A stretch of DNA of 64,000 nucleotides from Cryptomeria japonica (Eukaryota; Streptophyta; Pinopsida; Cupressales; Cupressaceae): contig NC_081415.1 in assembly GCF_030272615.1 (NCBI RefSeq), positions 194,292,695-194,356,694 on the forward strand, in the 5' to 3' direction. Below, piece after piece: positions 22,523 through 35,639 of this stretch; the first letter of the stretch is position 1; every line of letters starts with the position of its first letter. The translations under genes and the position numbers were made by a program. Under the pieces are notes generated by a model that searched no databases, was not told the origin of the DNA, and saw only the letters and a list, made by a program, of their open reading frames with translations.

Positions 22523-23651
22523 TGTGTCAACTTGAATTTCATCCTCAGAATGTTACCTGCAACAAGTTAGTTTCACAAAATACCAATGGAAATGCTATAG
22601 GAAATCCAAACTCAACCAATGAAGCTAAATGAAATACATATGAAATAAAAATACTAATATTACCTTCATGGTTTATGTCTCATTGTGTCCTAACTCCATT
22701 GTTCCTAGTTACAGATGGTGTGCTCTCAGACAATGCACTGATAGCTTCCAAGATGACATATGAAGAATGGACTGATAACTAATAGTTAATTGATACTATG
22801 ATATGCAATACTACATGATTATGCTAAAATGTTAATTGTTATTTGCTTCAAGATTAAAACTCACGGATGCATAAGTTTCACAAATGATTTGCTTGAAAAT
22901 GCACTTGAAGACTCTTGAAGTCTAACTCTCTCTTAACTAAAGCTCTTGATTTTATAGACTTTGAAAGGATAAGATGATGTGGCTCAGATCAACAGTCATG
23001 ATCAGATCTGTAGATTTGGATGGCTGTGAGCAAAGGTGAAGGTTGAGAGAAAGGGGGAAGGAGAAGACAAGTGTCACTCATCTCACCTTGACTGGGTTGC
23101 TGATTGAGAGAATCTAGGGATAGTTGGAAAAGATTTAGGCATGATAGGACAAGTGGACTCAAGTCCTTCCTAAGATGTAGGGGGTGTTGGAGAGAATATA
23201 GGAGATGGTTATGAAATATGTGTACTTACACAAGATTCATTAAGTTTGGAGGTTGAAGATAAATGATGAATTAATATTTAAGAAATATTAATTTCCTTAG
23301 CCACATGTTTGATGAGTTGGCAAAGGAAAGATGAAGTGGAGATGGAAGGTGAGTTGGAAAAAAGATTAAATAATTTAAGAAATCATTTAATATTGGAGAC
23401 TATAGGATAAGAGAATAACTATTAAATATTGGATATTTAATTGATTGGAGGAGATAATTAAATATTAGATATTTAATTATTTAGAAGAATGGGATAGATG
23501 AATTAATTAATAAAATATTAATTAATAGAAAGACACGAAAAATGAATTAAATAAACTAATCTTTTCAAAATAACTATTTAATAGAAGAATAATCATTAAA
23601 TAAATATAAAATATTTATTTAATCACTCATAGCCATTTTTATGTGTATACA
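22523..23651 (-). mobile_element. Gypsy 1 5' LTR
   Basis: In element orientation it starts TGTATACACATAAAAATGGC (23651) and ends GTTGACACA (22523), about 1.13 kb, directly abutting the primer binding site. It contains ATTTATTTAAT-type repeats like the solo LTR at 16.1-16.9 kb. The partner 3' LTR is not found in the window. Confidence 0.65.
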
Positions 23652-24345
23652 AGCATAAAACCACAACCAAACCTTTTGGAGGGCTTCATGAAGTTCATAC
23701 AGAGTTGCCAATACAAGGAGAAGCCTTTTCAAGACCATTTAATTCCTATTTCACAAACTTGACTAGTCACTGCCAGTTAGAAGGCCTAGAAACCCTTCAA
23801 AACCCTTATTATTGGGTTAGGGCATTGTATGATGGGTTGAGAAACCAAAATCATCAAAATCACTTGGGGATAGGTGAGCCTTTGAAGAAAAACCAATCTT
23901 GTTGCAAGGTATTCTGGACCATTTGCCTCCAAGCCCTAGAAAACCGGATTTTGGAGGCCTAATAGGGGCTCATTCCTTGTAGCCCTTTCCTAGGCAAAAT
24001 GGTGAAATCGGTAAGACAACTAATGGTTGCAAACCTAAAATGGACCCAACTGGTATTAAAATTATGTTAGAAGCCACATCCACACCTCTGCAACAACTCA
24101 CAACAATAGGAGGTAAAATTGACAAATTGAGGCCAAGACAACAATGATGAGCATGTGGGAAACACCTTGAAATGGTAGGGTTCCTAGTTAAACACTTGAT
24201 GCAAACACCTTGAGATTGACAAGAAGCAAGCCCTAGAAGAGATTGAGAAGGACTTGGAGGTCTTAGAGCATAGCTAGACCTGGAGAGTTGGTGGAATTGA
24301 GCAACACCAACTAGGTGAAGAGTGAGCAAGCTAGGTGAACCCCAT
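23652..24345. other. Unassigned segment between the gypsy 1 LTR and satellite array 2
   Basis: No domain is recognised in either strand. Two ORFs (85 and 119 codons) have no family resemblance. This is where the left end of foldback-like element 2 should be, but I find no GGGTAWGTGCAC terminus. Confidence 0.4.
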
Positions 24346-27300
24346 CAATATGGTGTTCTAAGGGGTCATATGGTGCTCTAATGGGTCATAGAATACCATA
24401 TGACCCCTTAGGACACCATATGATCCCTAACAACACCATATGACCCCTTAGGACACATATGACCCTTAACGATACCATATTGTGTCTTGAGGGGTCATAT
24501 GGTGTCACAAGTGGTCATGTCATGTACTAGGATGTTAAAAGGGGTCATATGGTGTTCTAGGGGGTCATAGAACACCATATGACCCCTCAGGACACCATAT
24601 GACCTCTTAGGACACCATATGGTGTCGTTAGGGGTCATATGGTGTCCTAAGGGGTCATATGGTATTCTATGACCCATTATGATGCCATATGACCCCTTAG
24701 GACACCATATGACCCATAACAACACCATATTGTGTCATTAGGGGTCATATGGTGTCCTAAGGGTCATATGGTCTCATAAGGGGTCATATGGTAGTATATG
24801 ACCTCTACGACCATGATAGAGTGTCCTGACAGGTCATATGAGGTCGTTAGGGGTCATATGGTGTCATTAGGTGTCATTAGGGGTCATATTGTGTCCTAAG
24901 GGGTCATATGGTGTTCTATGAGCCCCTAGGACACCCTATGACCCCTAACAACAACATATGGTGTCCTAAGGGGTCATATGGTGTCCTTAGGGGTCATATG
25001 GTGTTCTATGACCCCTCAAGACACTATATGACCCCTTAGGACATGTCATATGGTGTCCTAAAGGGTCATATAGTGTCTTAAGGGGTCATATGGTATTCTA
25101 TGACCCCTTAGGATACCATATGACCCCTAACGTCACCATATGGTGTCCTAAGGGGTCATATGATTTCCTAAGGGGTCATATGGTGTCTTAAGGGGTCATA
25201 TGGTGTTCTATGACCCCTTAGGACACCATATCACCCCATACAACACCATATAATCCCTAACAACAACATATGGTGTCCTAAGGGGTCATATGGTATTCTA
25301 TGACCCCTTAGGACACCATATGACCCCTAATGACAACATATTGTGTCCTAAGGGGTCATATGGTGTTCTATGACCCCTTGGGACACTATATGAGCCCTTA
25401 GGAAACCATATGACACCTAAAAACACCATATGGTGTCCTAAGGGGTCATATGGTGTTCTATGTCCCCTTAGGACACCATATGAACCCACATGACACCATA
25501 TGACCCCTCATGACACCATATGGTGTCCTAAGGGGTCATTTGATATCATTAGGGGTCATATGGTGTCCTAAGGAGTCATATGGTGTTCTATGACCCCTTA
25601 GGACACTATATGACCCCTTAGGACACCATATGGCATCGTTAGGGGTCATATGGTGTCCTAAGGGTCAGAGAACACCATATAACCCCTTAGGACACCATAT
25701 GACCCCTAACAACACCATATGCCCCCTTAGGACACCATATAGTGTCCTTAGGGGTCATCTGGTGTCCTAAGGGGTTAGATGGTGTCCTAAGGGGTCATAG
25801 AACATCATATAACCCCTTAGGACACCGTATGATCTCTTAGGACACCATATGACCCTTAACGACACCGTATGGTGTCTTTAGGGGTCATATGGTGTCCTAA
25901 TGTGTCATAGAATACCATATGACCCCTTAAGATACCATATGACCCCTAACAACACCATATGGCCCCTAACAACACCATATGGCATGTTCTAAGGGGTCAA
26001 ATGGTATCTTAAGGGATCATAGAACACCATATGACCCCTAAGGATACCATATGACCCCTTAGGATATCACATGGTGTTGTTAGGGGTCATATGGTGTCCT
26101 AAGGGGTCATAGAACACCATATGACCCCTTAGAACATAATATGACCCCGAATGACATCATATGACCCCTAACGACACCATATGACCCCTCAAGATACCAT
26201 ATTGTGGTCTTAAGGGTCATATGGTGTCCTAAGGGGTCATAGAACACCATATGACCCCTAACAACACCATATGATGTCTTTAGGGGTCATATGGTGTTCT
26301 AAGGGGTCATATGGCATCCTAATGGATCATAGAATACCATTTGACTGCTTAGGACACCATGTGACCCCTAACAACACCATATGACCCTTGAAGACACCAT
26401 ATGAACCATTAGGACACCATATATTGTCCTAATGGGTAATATGGTGTCCTGAAGGGTCATATGGTGTTCTATGACCCCCTAGGACACCATATGACCCCTT
26501 TTAACATCCTAGTACATGACATGACCACTTGTGACACCATATGATCCCTCAAATATGGGTCATATGGTGTCCTAAGGGGTCATATGGTGTCGTTAGGGAT
26601 CATATGGTGTCCTAAGGGTTATATGATATTCTACGACCCATTAAGACACCATATGACCCCTTATGACACCATATAACCCCTAACGACACCATATGATATT
26701 GTTAGGGGTCAAATGGTGTCGTAAGGGGTCATATGGTGGTGTTAGGGGTCATATGGTGTTCTATGACCCCTTAGGACACCATATAACCCCTAACAACACC
26801 ATATGGTGTCCTAAGGGGTCATCTGATGTTGTTAGGGGTCATATGGTCTCCTAAGGGGTCATATGGTGCTCTATGAACCCTTAGGACACCATATGACCCC
26901 TTAGGACACCATATGGTGTCGTGAGGGGTCATATGGTGTCGTATGGGGTCATATGGTATCCTAAGGGGACATAGAACATCATATGACCCCTTAGGACACC
27001 ATATGGTGTTTTTAGGGGTCATATGGTGTCTTAAGGGCTCATATAGTGTCCCAAGGGGTCATAGAACACCATATGACCCCTTAGGACACCATATATTATC
27101 ATTAGGGGTCATATGGTGTCCTAAGGGGTCATATAACACCATATGACCCATTGGGACACCATATGTTGTCGTTAGGGATTATATGGTGTTGTATGGGGTC
27201 ATATGGTGTCCTAATGGGTCATAGAACACCATATGACCCCTTAGGACACCATGTGACCCCTTAGGAAATCATATGACCCCTTAGGACACCATATGGTGAT

Positions 27301-27734
27301 GTTAGGGGTAATATGGTGTCCTAAGAGGTCATAGAAGACCATATGATCCCTTAGGACACCATCTGACCCCTTAGAACACCATTTGGTGTTTTTAGAGGTC
27401 ATATGGTGTCCTAAGGGGTTATAGAACACCATATGACCCCATAGGACACCATATAACCTCTAATGACACTATATGACCCCTTAGGACACCATATGGTGTC
27501 ATTAGGGGTCATATGGTGTCATGTGGGGTCTTATGGTGTCCTAAGGGGTCATAGAACACCATATGACCCCTTAGGACAACATATGACCCCTTAGGAAACC
27601 ATATGACCCCTTTGGACACCATATGGTGTGGTTAGGGTTCATATGGTGTTCTAAGGGGTCATAAAACACCATATGACTCTCTCATATATCTTCCTTACTC
27701 TCTTATTCTCTCTCTCTCTCCATTCTCAAGGTCA

Positions 27735-27770
<36 letters not shown>

Positions 27771-30390
27771 TCTTAAGGGGTCATATGGTGTCATATGACC
27801 CCTTAGGACATGATATGACCCCTTAGGACACCATGTTGTATGGTGTCCTAAGCGGTCATTAGGTGTCTTATGACCCCTTAGGACAACATATGACCCCTTA
27901 GGTGTCGTCAGTGGTCATATTGTGTCCTAAGGGGTTATATGATGTCCTATGAACCCCGAGGACACCATATGACCCCATAGGTGTTGTTAGGGGTCATATT
28001 GTGTCCTAAGGGGTCATAGGGTGTCCTATGACCCCTTAGGACACCATATGATCCCATAGGACACCGTATGGTATCAAATAAAGGACAACATATGTTGTCG
28101 TTATGGGTCATATGGTGTGCTAAGGGGTCATATAGTGTTGTATGACCCCTTAGGACACCATATGGTACTATTATGGGCTATATGGTGTTTTAAGGGGTCA
28201 TTAGAGGTCATTTTGTGTCCTATGATCCCTTAGGACACCATATGACCCCATAGGATACAATATGGTGTCGTTATGGGTCGTATGGTGTCCTGAAGGGTCA
28301 TATGGTGTTTGATGACCCCTTAGGGCACCATATGACCCCTTAGGATACAATATGGCATCGTTATGGGTCGTATTGTATCCTAAGGGGTCATATGGTGTTG
28401 TTATGGGTCGTATGGTGTCCTAAAGGGTCATATGATGTCCTATGACCCCTTAGGACACCATATGTGTCATTATGGGTCTTATGGTGTGCTAAGGGGTCAT
28501 ATGGTGTTATATGACCCATTAGAACACCATATGACCCCTTAGGACACAATATGGTGTTTTTATGAATCATATGGTGTCCTATGATGCCATAGGACACCAT
28601 ATGACCCCTTAGGTGCCAGTAGGGGTCATATTGTGTACTAATGGGGCATATGGTATCCTATGACCCCTTAGGACACCACATGGTGTCGTTATGGGTTGTA
28701 TGGAGTCCTAAGGGGTCATATGGTGTCCTATGACCCCTTAGCACACCATATAGTTTCAATGTGGGTCATATGATGTCCTATGGGGTCATCTGGTGTCCTA
28801 TGACCCCTTAGGACGCCATATGGTGTTGTTATGGGTTGTATGGTGTCTTAAGGGGTCATGTGGTGTCCTATGGCAACTTAGGACACCATATGGTATCATT
28901 ATGGGTTGTATGGTGTCCTATGACCCCTTAGGACACCATATGACCCCTTAGATGTCGTTAAGGGTCATATTGTGTCCTAAGGGGTCATATGGTGTCATAT
29001 GACCCCTTAGGACACCACATGACCCCTCAGATGTCATTAGGGGTCAGATTATGTCCTAAGGGGTCATATGGTGTCCTATGACCATTTAGGACACCATATG
29101 ACCCTTGAGGACATCATATGGTATCATTAGGGGTTGTATTGTGTCCTAAGGGGTCATATGGTGTGCCCTTAGAGAACCATATGACTCCTTAAGTGTTGCC
29201 AGGGGTGATATTATGTCCTAAGGGGTCATATGATGTTTTGTGACCCCTTAGGACACCACTTGGTGTCGTTATGGGTTGTATGGTATCCTAAGGGGTTATA
29301 TAGTGTCTTATGAACCCTTAGGACACCATATTACCACTTAGGACACCATATGGCATCGTTATGGGTCGTATGGTGTGCTAAGGGGTTACATGTTTTTCTA
29401 TGACCCCTTAGGACACCATATGGTGTCATTATAAGTTGTTTGGTGTGATAAATGGTCATATGGTGTCCTATAACCCCGTAAGGGGTTGTCAAGGATCATA
29501 GTGTCCTAAGGGGTCATATTGTTTCTTATGACCTCTTAGGATACCATATGACCCCTTAGGATACAATATGGTGTTATTATGGGTCGTATGGTGTCCTAAG
29601 GGGTCATATGGTGTCCTATGATCCCTTAGGACACAATACGGTGCCGTTATGGGTCGTATGGTGTCCTAAGGGGTCATATGGTGTCCTATGACCCCTTAGG
29701 ATACCATATGACCCCTTAGGTGTCGTTAGGGATCATATTGTGTCCTAACTAGTCATATGGTGTGTTATGACCCCTTAAGACACAATATGACCCCTTAAGA
29801 CACCTTATGTTGTCATTATGGGTCATATGGTGTCCTAAGGGATCATATGGTGTCCTAAGGGATCATAGGACACCATAGGACCATTTTGACACCATATGGT
29901 ATACTAGGGGGTCATATGGTGTTCTAAGAGGTCATAGGACAACATACGAACCATACCAACACCATATGGTGTAGTAAAGGGTCATATGGTGTTCTAAGGG
30001 GTCATAGGACACCATATTACCCCTTAGGACACAATATGACCCCTAACAACACCTAAGCGGTCATATGGTGTCCTATGACCCATTAGGACACTATATGGTG
30101 TCGTTATGGGTCATATGGTGTCCTGACCACTTAGGAAACCATATGGTATTGTTATGGTTCGTATGGTAACCTAGGAGGTCATATGGTGTCCTATGACCCC
30201 TTAGGACACCCTATGACCCCTTAGGTGTCATTAGGGGTCATATTGTGTCCTAAGGGGTCATATAGTGTCCTATGACCCCTTAGGACACCGTATGGTGTTG
30301 TTATGGGTTGTATGGTGTCCTAAGGGGTCATATGGTGTCCTATGACCCCTTAGGGCACCATATGATCCATTACATGTTGTTAGGGGTCAT
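24346..30390. repeat. 20-bp self-complementary satellite, array 2
   Basis: About 6 kb of the same unit as array 1 (GGTCATATGGTGTCCTAAGG), in mixed orientation. It is interrupted by a CT-rich microsatellite at about 27690-27772. The right third prefers GGTGTCGTTATGGGTCGTAT variants, the left part GGTCATATGGTGTTCTATGA variants, so local amplification has homogenised subregions. No spacers, leader or protein genes accompany it. Confidence 0.95.
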
Positions 30391-31735
30391 AATATATGGG
30401 GAAAGAGAGATGAGAGACCTCAATGACAAGAGAGAGGATTGAGATAGATAGAGGGGGCGAGAGAGAGGTGAGTAATGAGACTTGATGTAGAGGTAGATAG
30501 GTGGAGAAGAATGAAGTTAGAAACCTAGAGAGGGGAGAGAGAAAGTCGATGACATAGATTATAGAGAGAGAATACAAGAGGAAGAGAGAATAAAAAAGTG
30601 GGGGAGTGAGATATATATGGGGGTATGTATGGATGGGGAGATAGAGAGGGAGAGGGGAAGAAAAGAAGAGAGATACCTAGAGAGGCGAGGTAGGGAGAAG
30701 ATATGAGATATAAGAAAAAAGAGAGGAGTAAGAGGGGACAGATGGAGAGGTAGACATGAAGTGAGAGACCTATGGAAGGAGGAGATAAAGAGGTTAGGGG
30801 AGGAGGAGAAGATGAGGGAGTTCATAAATGGATAGGGTTAAGGAGGAGGGAGAGAGAGATAGAGAGGGAGAGAGAGAACTATAGAGGGGACATATAAATA
30901 GGTGAGAGACCTAGATTGTGAGAGAGGAGTGAGATAGATAGAGGGGGATAAAGAGAGGTGGATAACGAGACCTATATGCAAAGGTAGATAGGTGGAGAGG
31001 AAGGGAGGGAGAAACCTAGAGAGGGGAGAGAGCGCAGGTTGGAGAGTTAATGAAATAGACAATGAAGATATAGATTAAGAGGAGAAGAGAGATAATGAGA
31101 GAGTGGGGGAAGGAGATATAAATGGAGAGAGGAAGAAAGGAAAGGGGAGATCTAGAGAGGGAATGGAGAGAGAAGAGAAGATATATAAGAACAAAGAGAT
31201 GAGTAAGAGGGGATGGATGGAGAGGTAGAAGTGGAGGGAGTGAGAGACCTATAGAATAAGGAGATGGATCTAGGTTTGGAGATAGAGAAGAGAGGGAGAG
31301 TGTTCATAAATAGATAGGGGTAGGAGAAAGAGAGAGAAAGGTGGATATGGAGGGAGAGAACTAGAGGGTGGACAATTAGATAAGTGAGAAACCTAGAGGG
31401 AGAGAGAGAGGTGGGTAATAATATAGGGAGAGAGAGGTAGTGAAGTGAATAGGGAGGGAAGGAGAGCCCTAGATATGGGGAGAGAGAGGATAGAAGGGAT
31501 CGGTAGTGAACAAGATAAATGAGTGGGAGGGGAGAGAAATAATAAGAGAGTGAGAGAGAAGAGAGAGGAAGGGAGAGGAAGGGAGTCAAGGATATAAATT
31601 AGGGTACAAGGAAGGGATGAAAGGTAAAGAGGGTGGGATATACCTAGAGAGGGGAGATAAAAGTGAGAGAGACAAGAGAGGGAGAGAGATATGTGTAGAG
31701 TTTAGTGAAGATAAAGATAGTGAGATACAGATCTA
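30391..31735. repeat. Polypurine tract of element 2
   Basis: GAGAGG/GATAGA-rich sequence, the strand-inverted counterpart of 12520-13431. A looser unit of roughly 300-400 bp seems repeated (AGAGACCTA, GGTAGATAGGTGGAGAGG). Minus-strand Ser/Leu frames are artefacts. Confidence 0.85.
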
Positions 31736-31860
31736 AAGAATGCTAATAGGAGCATGTTGATTACTGAAATTTGACTAAGTATGAAATTCAATATGATCCT
31801 TAAAAACTAGAATCTCTATTATAACTCCTATAAAGTTGAAACCACTCTCAAACATTGGAA

Positions 31861-31922
31861 ATATATACATGAAATATAACTTAAAGTGACTTATACTTAA
31901 ATGTTATATTTCATGTATATAT
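31861..31922. repeat. Long AT-rich hairpin in element 2
   Basis: ATATATACATGAAATATAAC pairs with its downstream inverse around AAGTGACTT. It is the counterpart of 12334-12400, in inverted position relative to the satellite. Confidence 0.9.
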
Positions 31923-31994
31923 TCTCCTCTCAGGATGGGTATAACTTGTGCCCAAGTTGAAAAAATTGCATCACAAAAACTTCAAATTGGACAA

Positions 31995-32165
31995 TGTGGG
32001 ACATTTGGTGTGCGCCAAATTTGGCACTCGTCAAATGAAAAAAGTTGACTTTTCTCATTTGGCGCATGCCAAATTTGGCGCGCGCCAAATGGGAAAAGTA
32101 AAATTTTTTCATTTGGCGAGTGCCAAATAGGGTGAGCGCGATATTAGGCGCTCGCCAAATGGTCT
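31995..32165. repeat. Palindromic array (ATTTGGCGCGCGCCAAAT type)
   Basis: Repeated ATTTGGCGCNNGCCAAAT cores, including the perfect 18-bp palindrome ATTTGGCGCGCGCCAAAT at about 32071-32088, with spacers such as GGGAAAAGTAAAATTTTTTC. It occupies the same place as the CGTACG arrays of element 1 but has a different core. Confidence 0.9.
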
Positions 32166-33045
32166 GCATTGGAAACCACCAACCCTTTAGGTTGGATTGT
32201 AGTTGGGCATCCGACCCAAAGGGTTGGATGACCATTTCAAACCTGAGACACGTTTTTAACAGAAGATTAGAAAATTTTCACATATTTTTTGCCATGCTCT
32301 CCATTAGGTTTGCACGTGTTTTAATAAAACTAAAAAAACACCATAGAGACCTTGATCTCTCTCTTAGCTATCCAAGCATGTAATTCTTTTCACATTTTGA
32401 TTTCATTAAGGCTTTCATCTATAATTTCTTTTGTTAGCATGTCCATTTTTGGTCAAAAACCAACATGCACTATTTTGGGTATAGTTTTTTACACGTTCAT
32501 CGAATTTTGAAGAAACTTACATTTTTAGAAACTAGACTCCATTCTACACAATTTAAAAAAAAAGTTTTGATTTTTGATTAGTTATCAATGATTTTAGGGG
32601 GGAGCACACTCAAATTTCTGTTTTTTAGGATGTGTCCACTTTGAAAATTAGTAAAAACTCATATACTCATTAAAAAATTAGCTGAAAAATCTGGTATTAA
32701 CTACAAGGTGTTAGCTAATTTCTCACCAAAGCAATTTTAAAAATTCAAAAAAAAAGTTAACACTTTAGGGGGGCCACAAGATATGCTATGTTATGTTTTT
32801 TGCATAAAAATAGGACCACTTTTTGTGGCCCCCCTTTTTCAAGCCCTTAATCTCCACCATTTTCAAAAAACATTAGTAGTTTATAAAGTAGACTCGAAGC
32901 ACTCTGACTCTTGTTCTTGTTGCATCTTCAAATTTTGGAGTGTAACTATCTTCAATTTGTTGTTGAAGTTCAAACTTTGTTGATTTCAGAAAAAAAGTGG
33001 CATCTTAAGACCCCCTCTTGGTACTACAACTTGGTGCACATACCC

Positions 33046-34490
33046 ACCCATCCTTCTGAATAGTGATTAGGTTTCTTCTATAGTCATAAATAGCTCCTCT
33101 ATCAAACTGCCAAGGTCTTCCCAACAATACATGACAAGAACTCATAGATACAACATCACACAAAACCTCATCCCTAAAAGGCCCAATATTAAAATTAACC
33201 AAACACTGTTCCTTTACTTCTATCTTTTGATCATCTTGTAACCAACTTACCTTGTAAGTACAAGGATGCTCAAGCCTCTTTAATCCAAGCGTCACAACCA
33301 TCTCCTCAGATACCAAATTATCAGTACTTCCACTATCCACAATAACCTTGCAAAACTTACCACCTGATTTGCACATAGTCCAGAAAAGATTCTTTCTTTG
33401 AGTAGATCCGGTATCCTCACTACTCTATTCCATCATGACTCTTTTGAACATAAGGGATTCTCCTTGCTCCGGTATACAGCCAGGTTCGGTAACTTCACCT
33501 TTTGGTTCCTCATTAGCCACACAACTTCTTGCCATTCCCTGCTTACATTCATAAAGTCTATGTCCAGTTTCTCCACACTTGAGATATTTGCCAAGAAATT
33601 CTCTACCAATTTTGCCAATGCCTTTCCTTTGTGTTTTTTGTTCCGGTTATTTACTCCACTTAGGTTTTTCTTCTTCCTCAACATCCTGCTTCTCTCTACT
33701 CATCTGTCCCTTGAATCTCTCCTTCCCTCTAAGGTTATTTGATTGTCTTATTCTCATCTTCTCCTGAACCTTCAAAGCATACTGGTAAGCTTCTTCAACT
33801 GTGGAAACCCTCAACATACTCATCTCATCCTAAATGTTAAATGCAAGTCCATTTATGTACCTTGCCACCTTTTCTCTATCCATCTCTTTATGTCCAGATC
33901 TAATCACCACCTTGTAGAATTCTTCGGTGTACTCTTTCACAGTCATGTTTCTCTATTTCAGGTTCTGCAACTTCTTAAACAATTCCAACTCATAGTCTCT
34001 CGGTATGAACTTGGCCTTCAATCTTGCAACCATCTGTCTCCACCACGTGATCTTCATTTCACCATTCTCCACTCAGTCTTTCTATAATTCTTTTCACCAC
34101 AAGACAACATGCCCTTTCAACTTAGTCTATGCCAACCGAACTCTCTGTGGGTCCTTGACATCCTTAAACTCAAAGTAATCCTCCAACTCTTCAATCCAAT
34201 CAATCAGATCCTTCGAATTCAGCATTCTAGAAAAGTTTGAAACTTCCACTTTATGAAATTTACTCGCTTGTGCCACTACTCTCAGGAATATTTCCTCTCT
34301 TCCATCTTTCAGTCCTTCAGCCTCTTCCGCTTCGAGCTCTTCACCAAATTCTTCATACTCATCCTCAGATTTAGGGTTTCTCCCTAAACTAGCCAAAGCG
34401 TTTCGGATTTTGTTCCTCACTTCATTCTTGAAGTCCTCCATCATCTGCTCTACCCTTCGAGGGTTTGTCCTTCTCGGTGACATCTCCTCT
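33046..34490 (-). pseudogene. Gypsy 2: gag, zinc knuckle and protease
   Basis: Probable start at MSPRRTNPRRVEQMMEDF (about 34483). The gag core follows with KVEVSNFSRMLNSKDLIDWI and EELEDYFEFKDVKDPQRVRLA (34130-34270), then frame breaks through about 33690. A knuckle YLKCGETGHRLYEC (about 33548-33590) has Tyr where the first Cys is expected. The protease has the active site VIVDSGSTDNLVS (about 33300-33340) and the flap-to-end strand CHVLLGRPWQFDRGAIYD. The frame is cut after QKDG by foldback-like element 2 at 33045. Reverse transcriptase and integrase are not in the window. Confidence 0.85.
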
Positions 34491-34656
34491 TCCGCTCTGG
34501 TGAACTGCGTCAACTCAACAATCAGACTACTGATTTCAATTGCCTCCCCTTGACGATCTATTGAACACACATGAAACTTGCCTACAATCGGTGATCTGTC
34601 CACCCAAAGGAATGCCTTAAGGTTCGCAAACAACTCTTCCACTAACTGGTTCATAA

Positions 34657-34671
34657 CCAACTCTAATACCA
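34657..34671 (-). promoter_or_regulatory. Gypsy 2 primer binding site
   Basis: On the minus strand it reads TGGTATTAGAGTTGG, a degenerate form of the initiator-methionine tRNA complement TGGTATCAGAGC that is common in plant LTR elements. It lies 2 bp from the LTR end. Confidence 0.7.
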
Positions 34672-34673
34672 CT

Positions 34674-35499
34674 TGATGCAACCATAACCGGTGAAACCCT
34701 CAAAAGAGCATTGACTGACTTATGCAACAAGAATAACACAACGAAAGAAATAAGAAAATGTAGTAAGATTACACAAATAGATCATATTATTTCCTTAGAA
34801 CTTTCGAAAACCAACCGGTTATCATCATACAATCATCTTAGAACATCTGGTAGTTAACCGATTACATGCAGGCTATCAACCAGATACAATCCAACCGAGA
34901 CTCTTAGAATCAACCGAATCACTAATCAACAATCTCAATCCTTGTTTCGATTTCTACTTCCTCTCTATCCTACAAATGATTACATAATTTCATATATATG
35001 CCCTCCAGAACATATATAGATCAGCCTCAAAAGATTACATTTACCAATGCGGGAAAATGAAATGTGTAACTAGGTCGGCCCTAATAATGAAAGAAATTCC
35101 TCTGGAAAATAACAACCAAGAAGTGTGGCTCAATAAGAAAGTTGGCCACATGCCAAAGAACATTGGACAAGACCCAAAATAGATCCACACACCAAGAACC
35201 GCTCCGGTAATGAAGGGAAGTTAACTGGTAAGCACAAGAACTGTCCCGGAACCCAGAAACAGTCAATCGGGAGCGATAACTAGTCGGAAAAGAATCCAAA
35301 TGGAATGAAAAATATGGAATTAAGCACATGAACTAGACTGAAAACCAAAAATAGGATCTGCAATAAAAATCAAGCAACTACCGGTACCTACTAGTAAGAA
35401 CACAGAAAACTGCACACTAAACTAAACAATAACTAAATTGAAAGGAAATATTTTTGGTTGATGCAAGATTTATCATAGACCGACGATGCTCCTGCATCA
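34674..35499 (-). mobile_element. Gypsy 2 5' LTR
   Basis: In element orientation it starts TGATGCAGGAGCATCG (35499) and ends GGTTGCATCA (34674). The termini TGATGCA/TGCATCA are perfectly inverted, length 826 bp. It is placed exactly between the primer binding site and unrelated flank. No partner LTR is in the window. Confidence 0.75.
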
Positions 35500-35639
35500 A
35501 CTTGATTCATGTTTGCAATCATTTTATGAAACATATATCTTATCCACTTATAGTTATATTCATTTGATAGCTAGTGTTCACCACCATTACATTCTGGTGA
35601 ACCTGACTTCTTGCACCTTAATTTTTTATTTGTGTTCTC

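Larger units (their letters stand above)
24346..33045. mobile_element. Foldback-like element 2, right part (left end not found)
   Basis: Reading inward from 33045 the order is terminal repeat GGGTATGTGCACCAAG, an arm of about 0.5-0.9 kb homologous to element 1, an ATTTGGCGCGCGCCAAAT palindrome array (about 31995-32165), an AT hairpin (31861-31922), a flanking module shared with 12401-12540, a purine tract (30391-31735), and satellite array 2 (24346-30390). The right terminus lies inside the gypsy 2 protease after KDG. ACCC follows the end as the possible target duplication, but the left copy is missing. Confidence 0.7.

Noticed and set aside
24346-30390. CRISPR-like array
   Set aside because: Repeats are contiguous and inverted, with no unique constant-length spacers, no leader and no Cas genes; the setting is eukaryotic.
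13551-30600. Many ORFs encoding repeated GSYGVLRGHRTPYDPLGHHM-type peptides
   Set aside because: They follow from three 20-bp satellite units making 60 bp; the same peptides appear on both strands with frequent breaks, so they are not protein genes.
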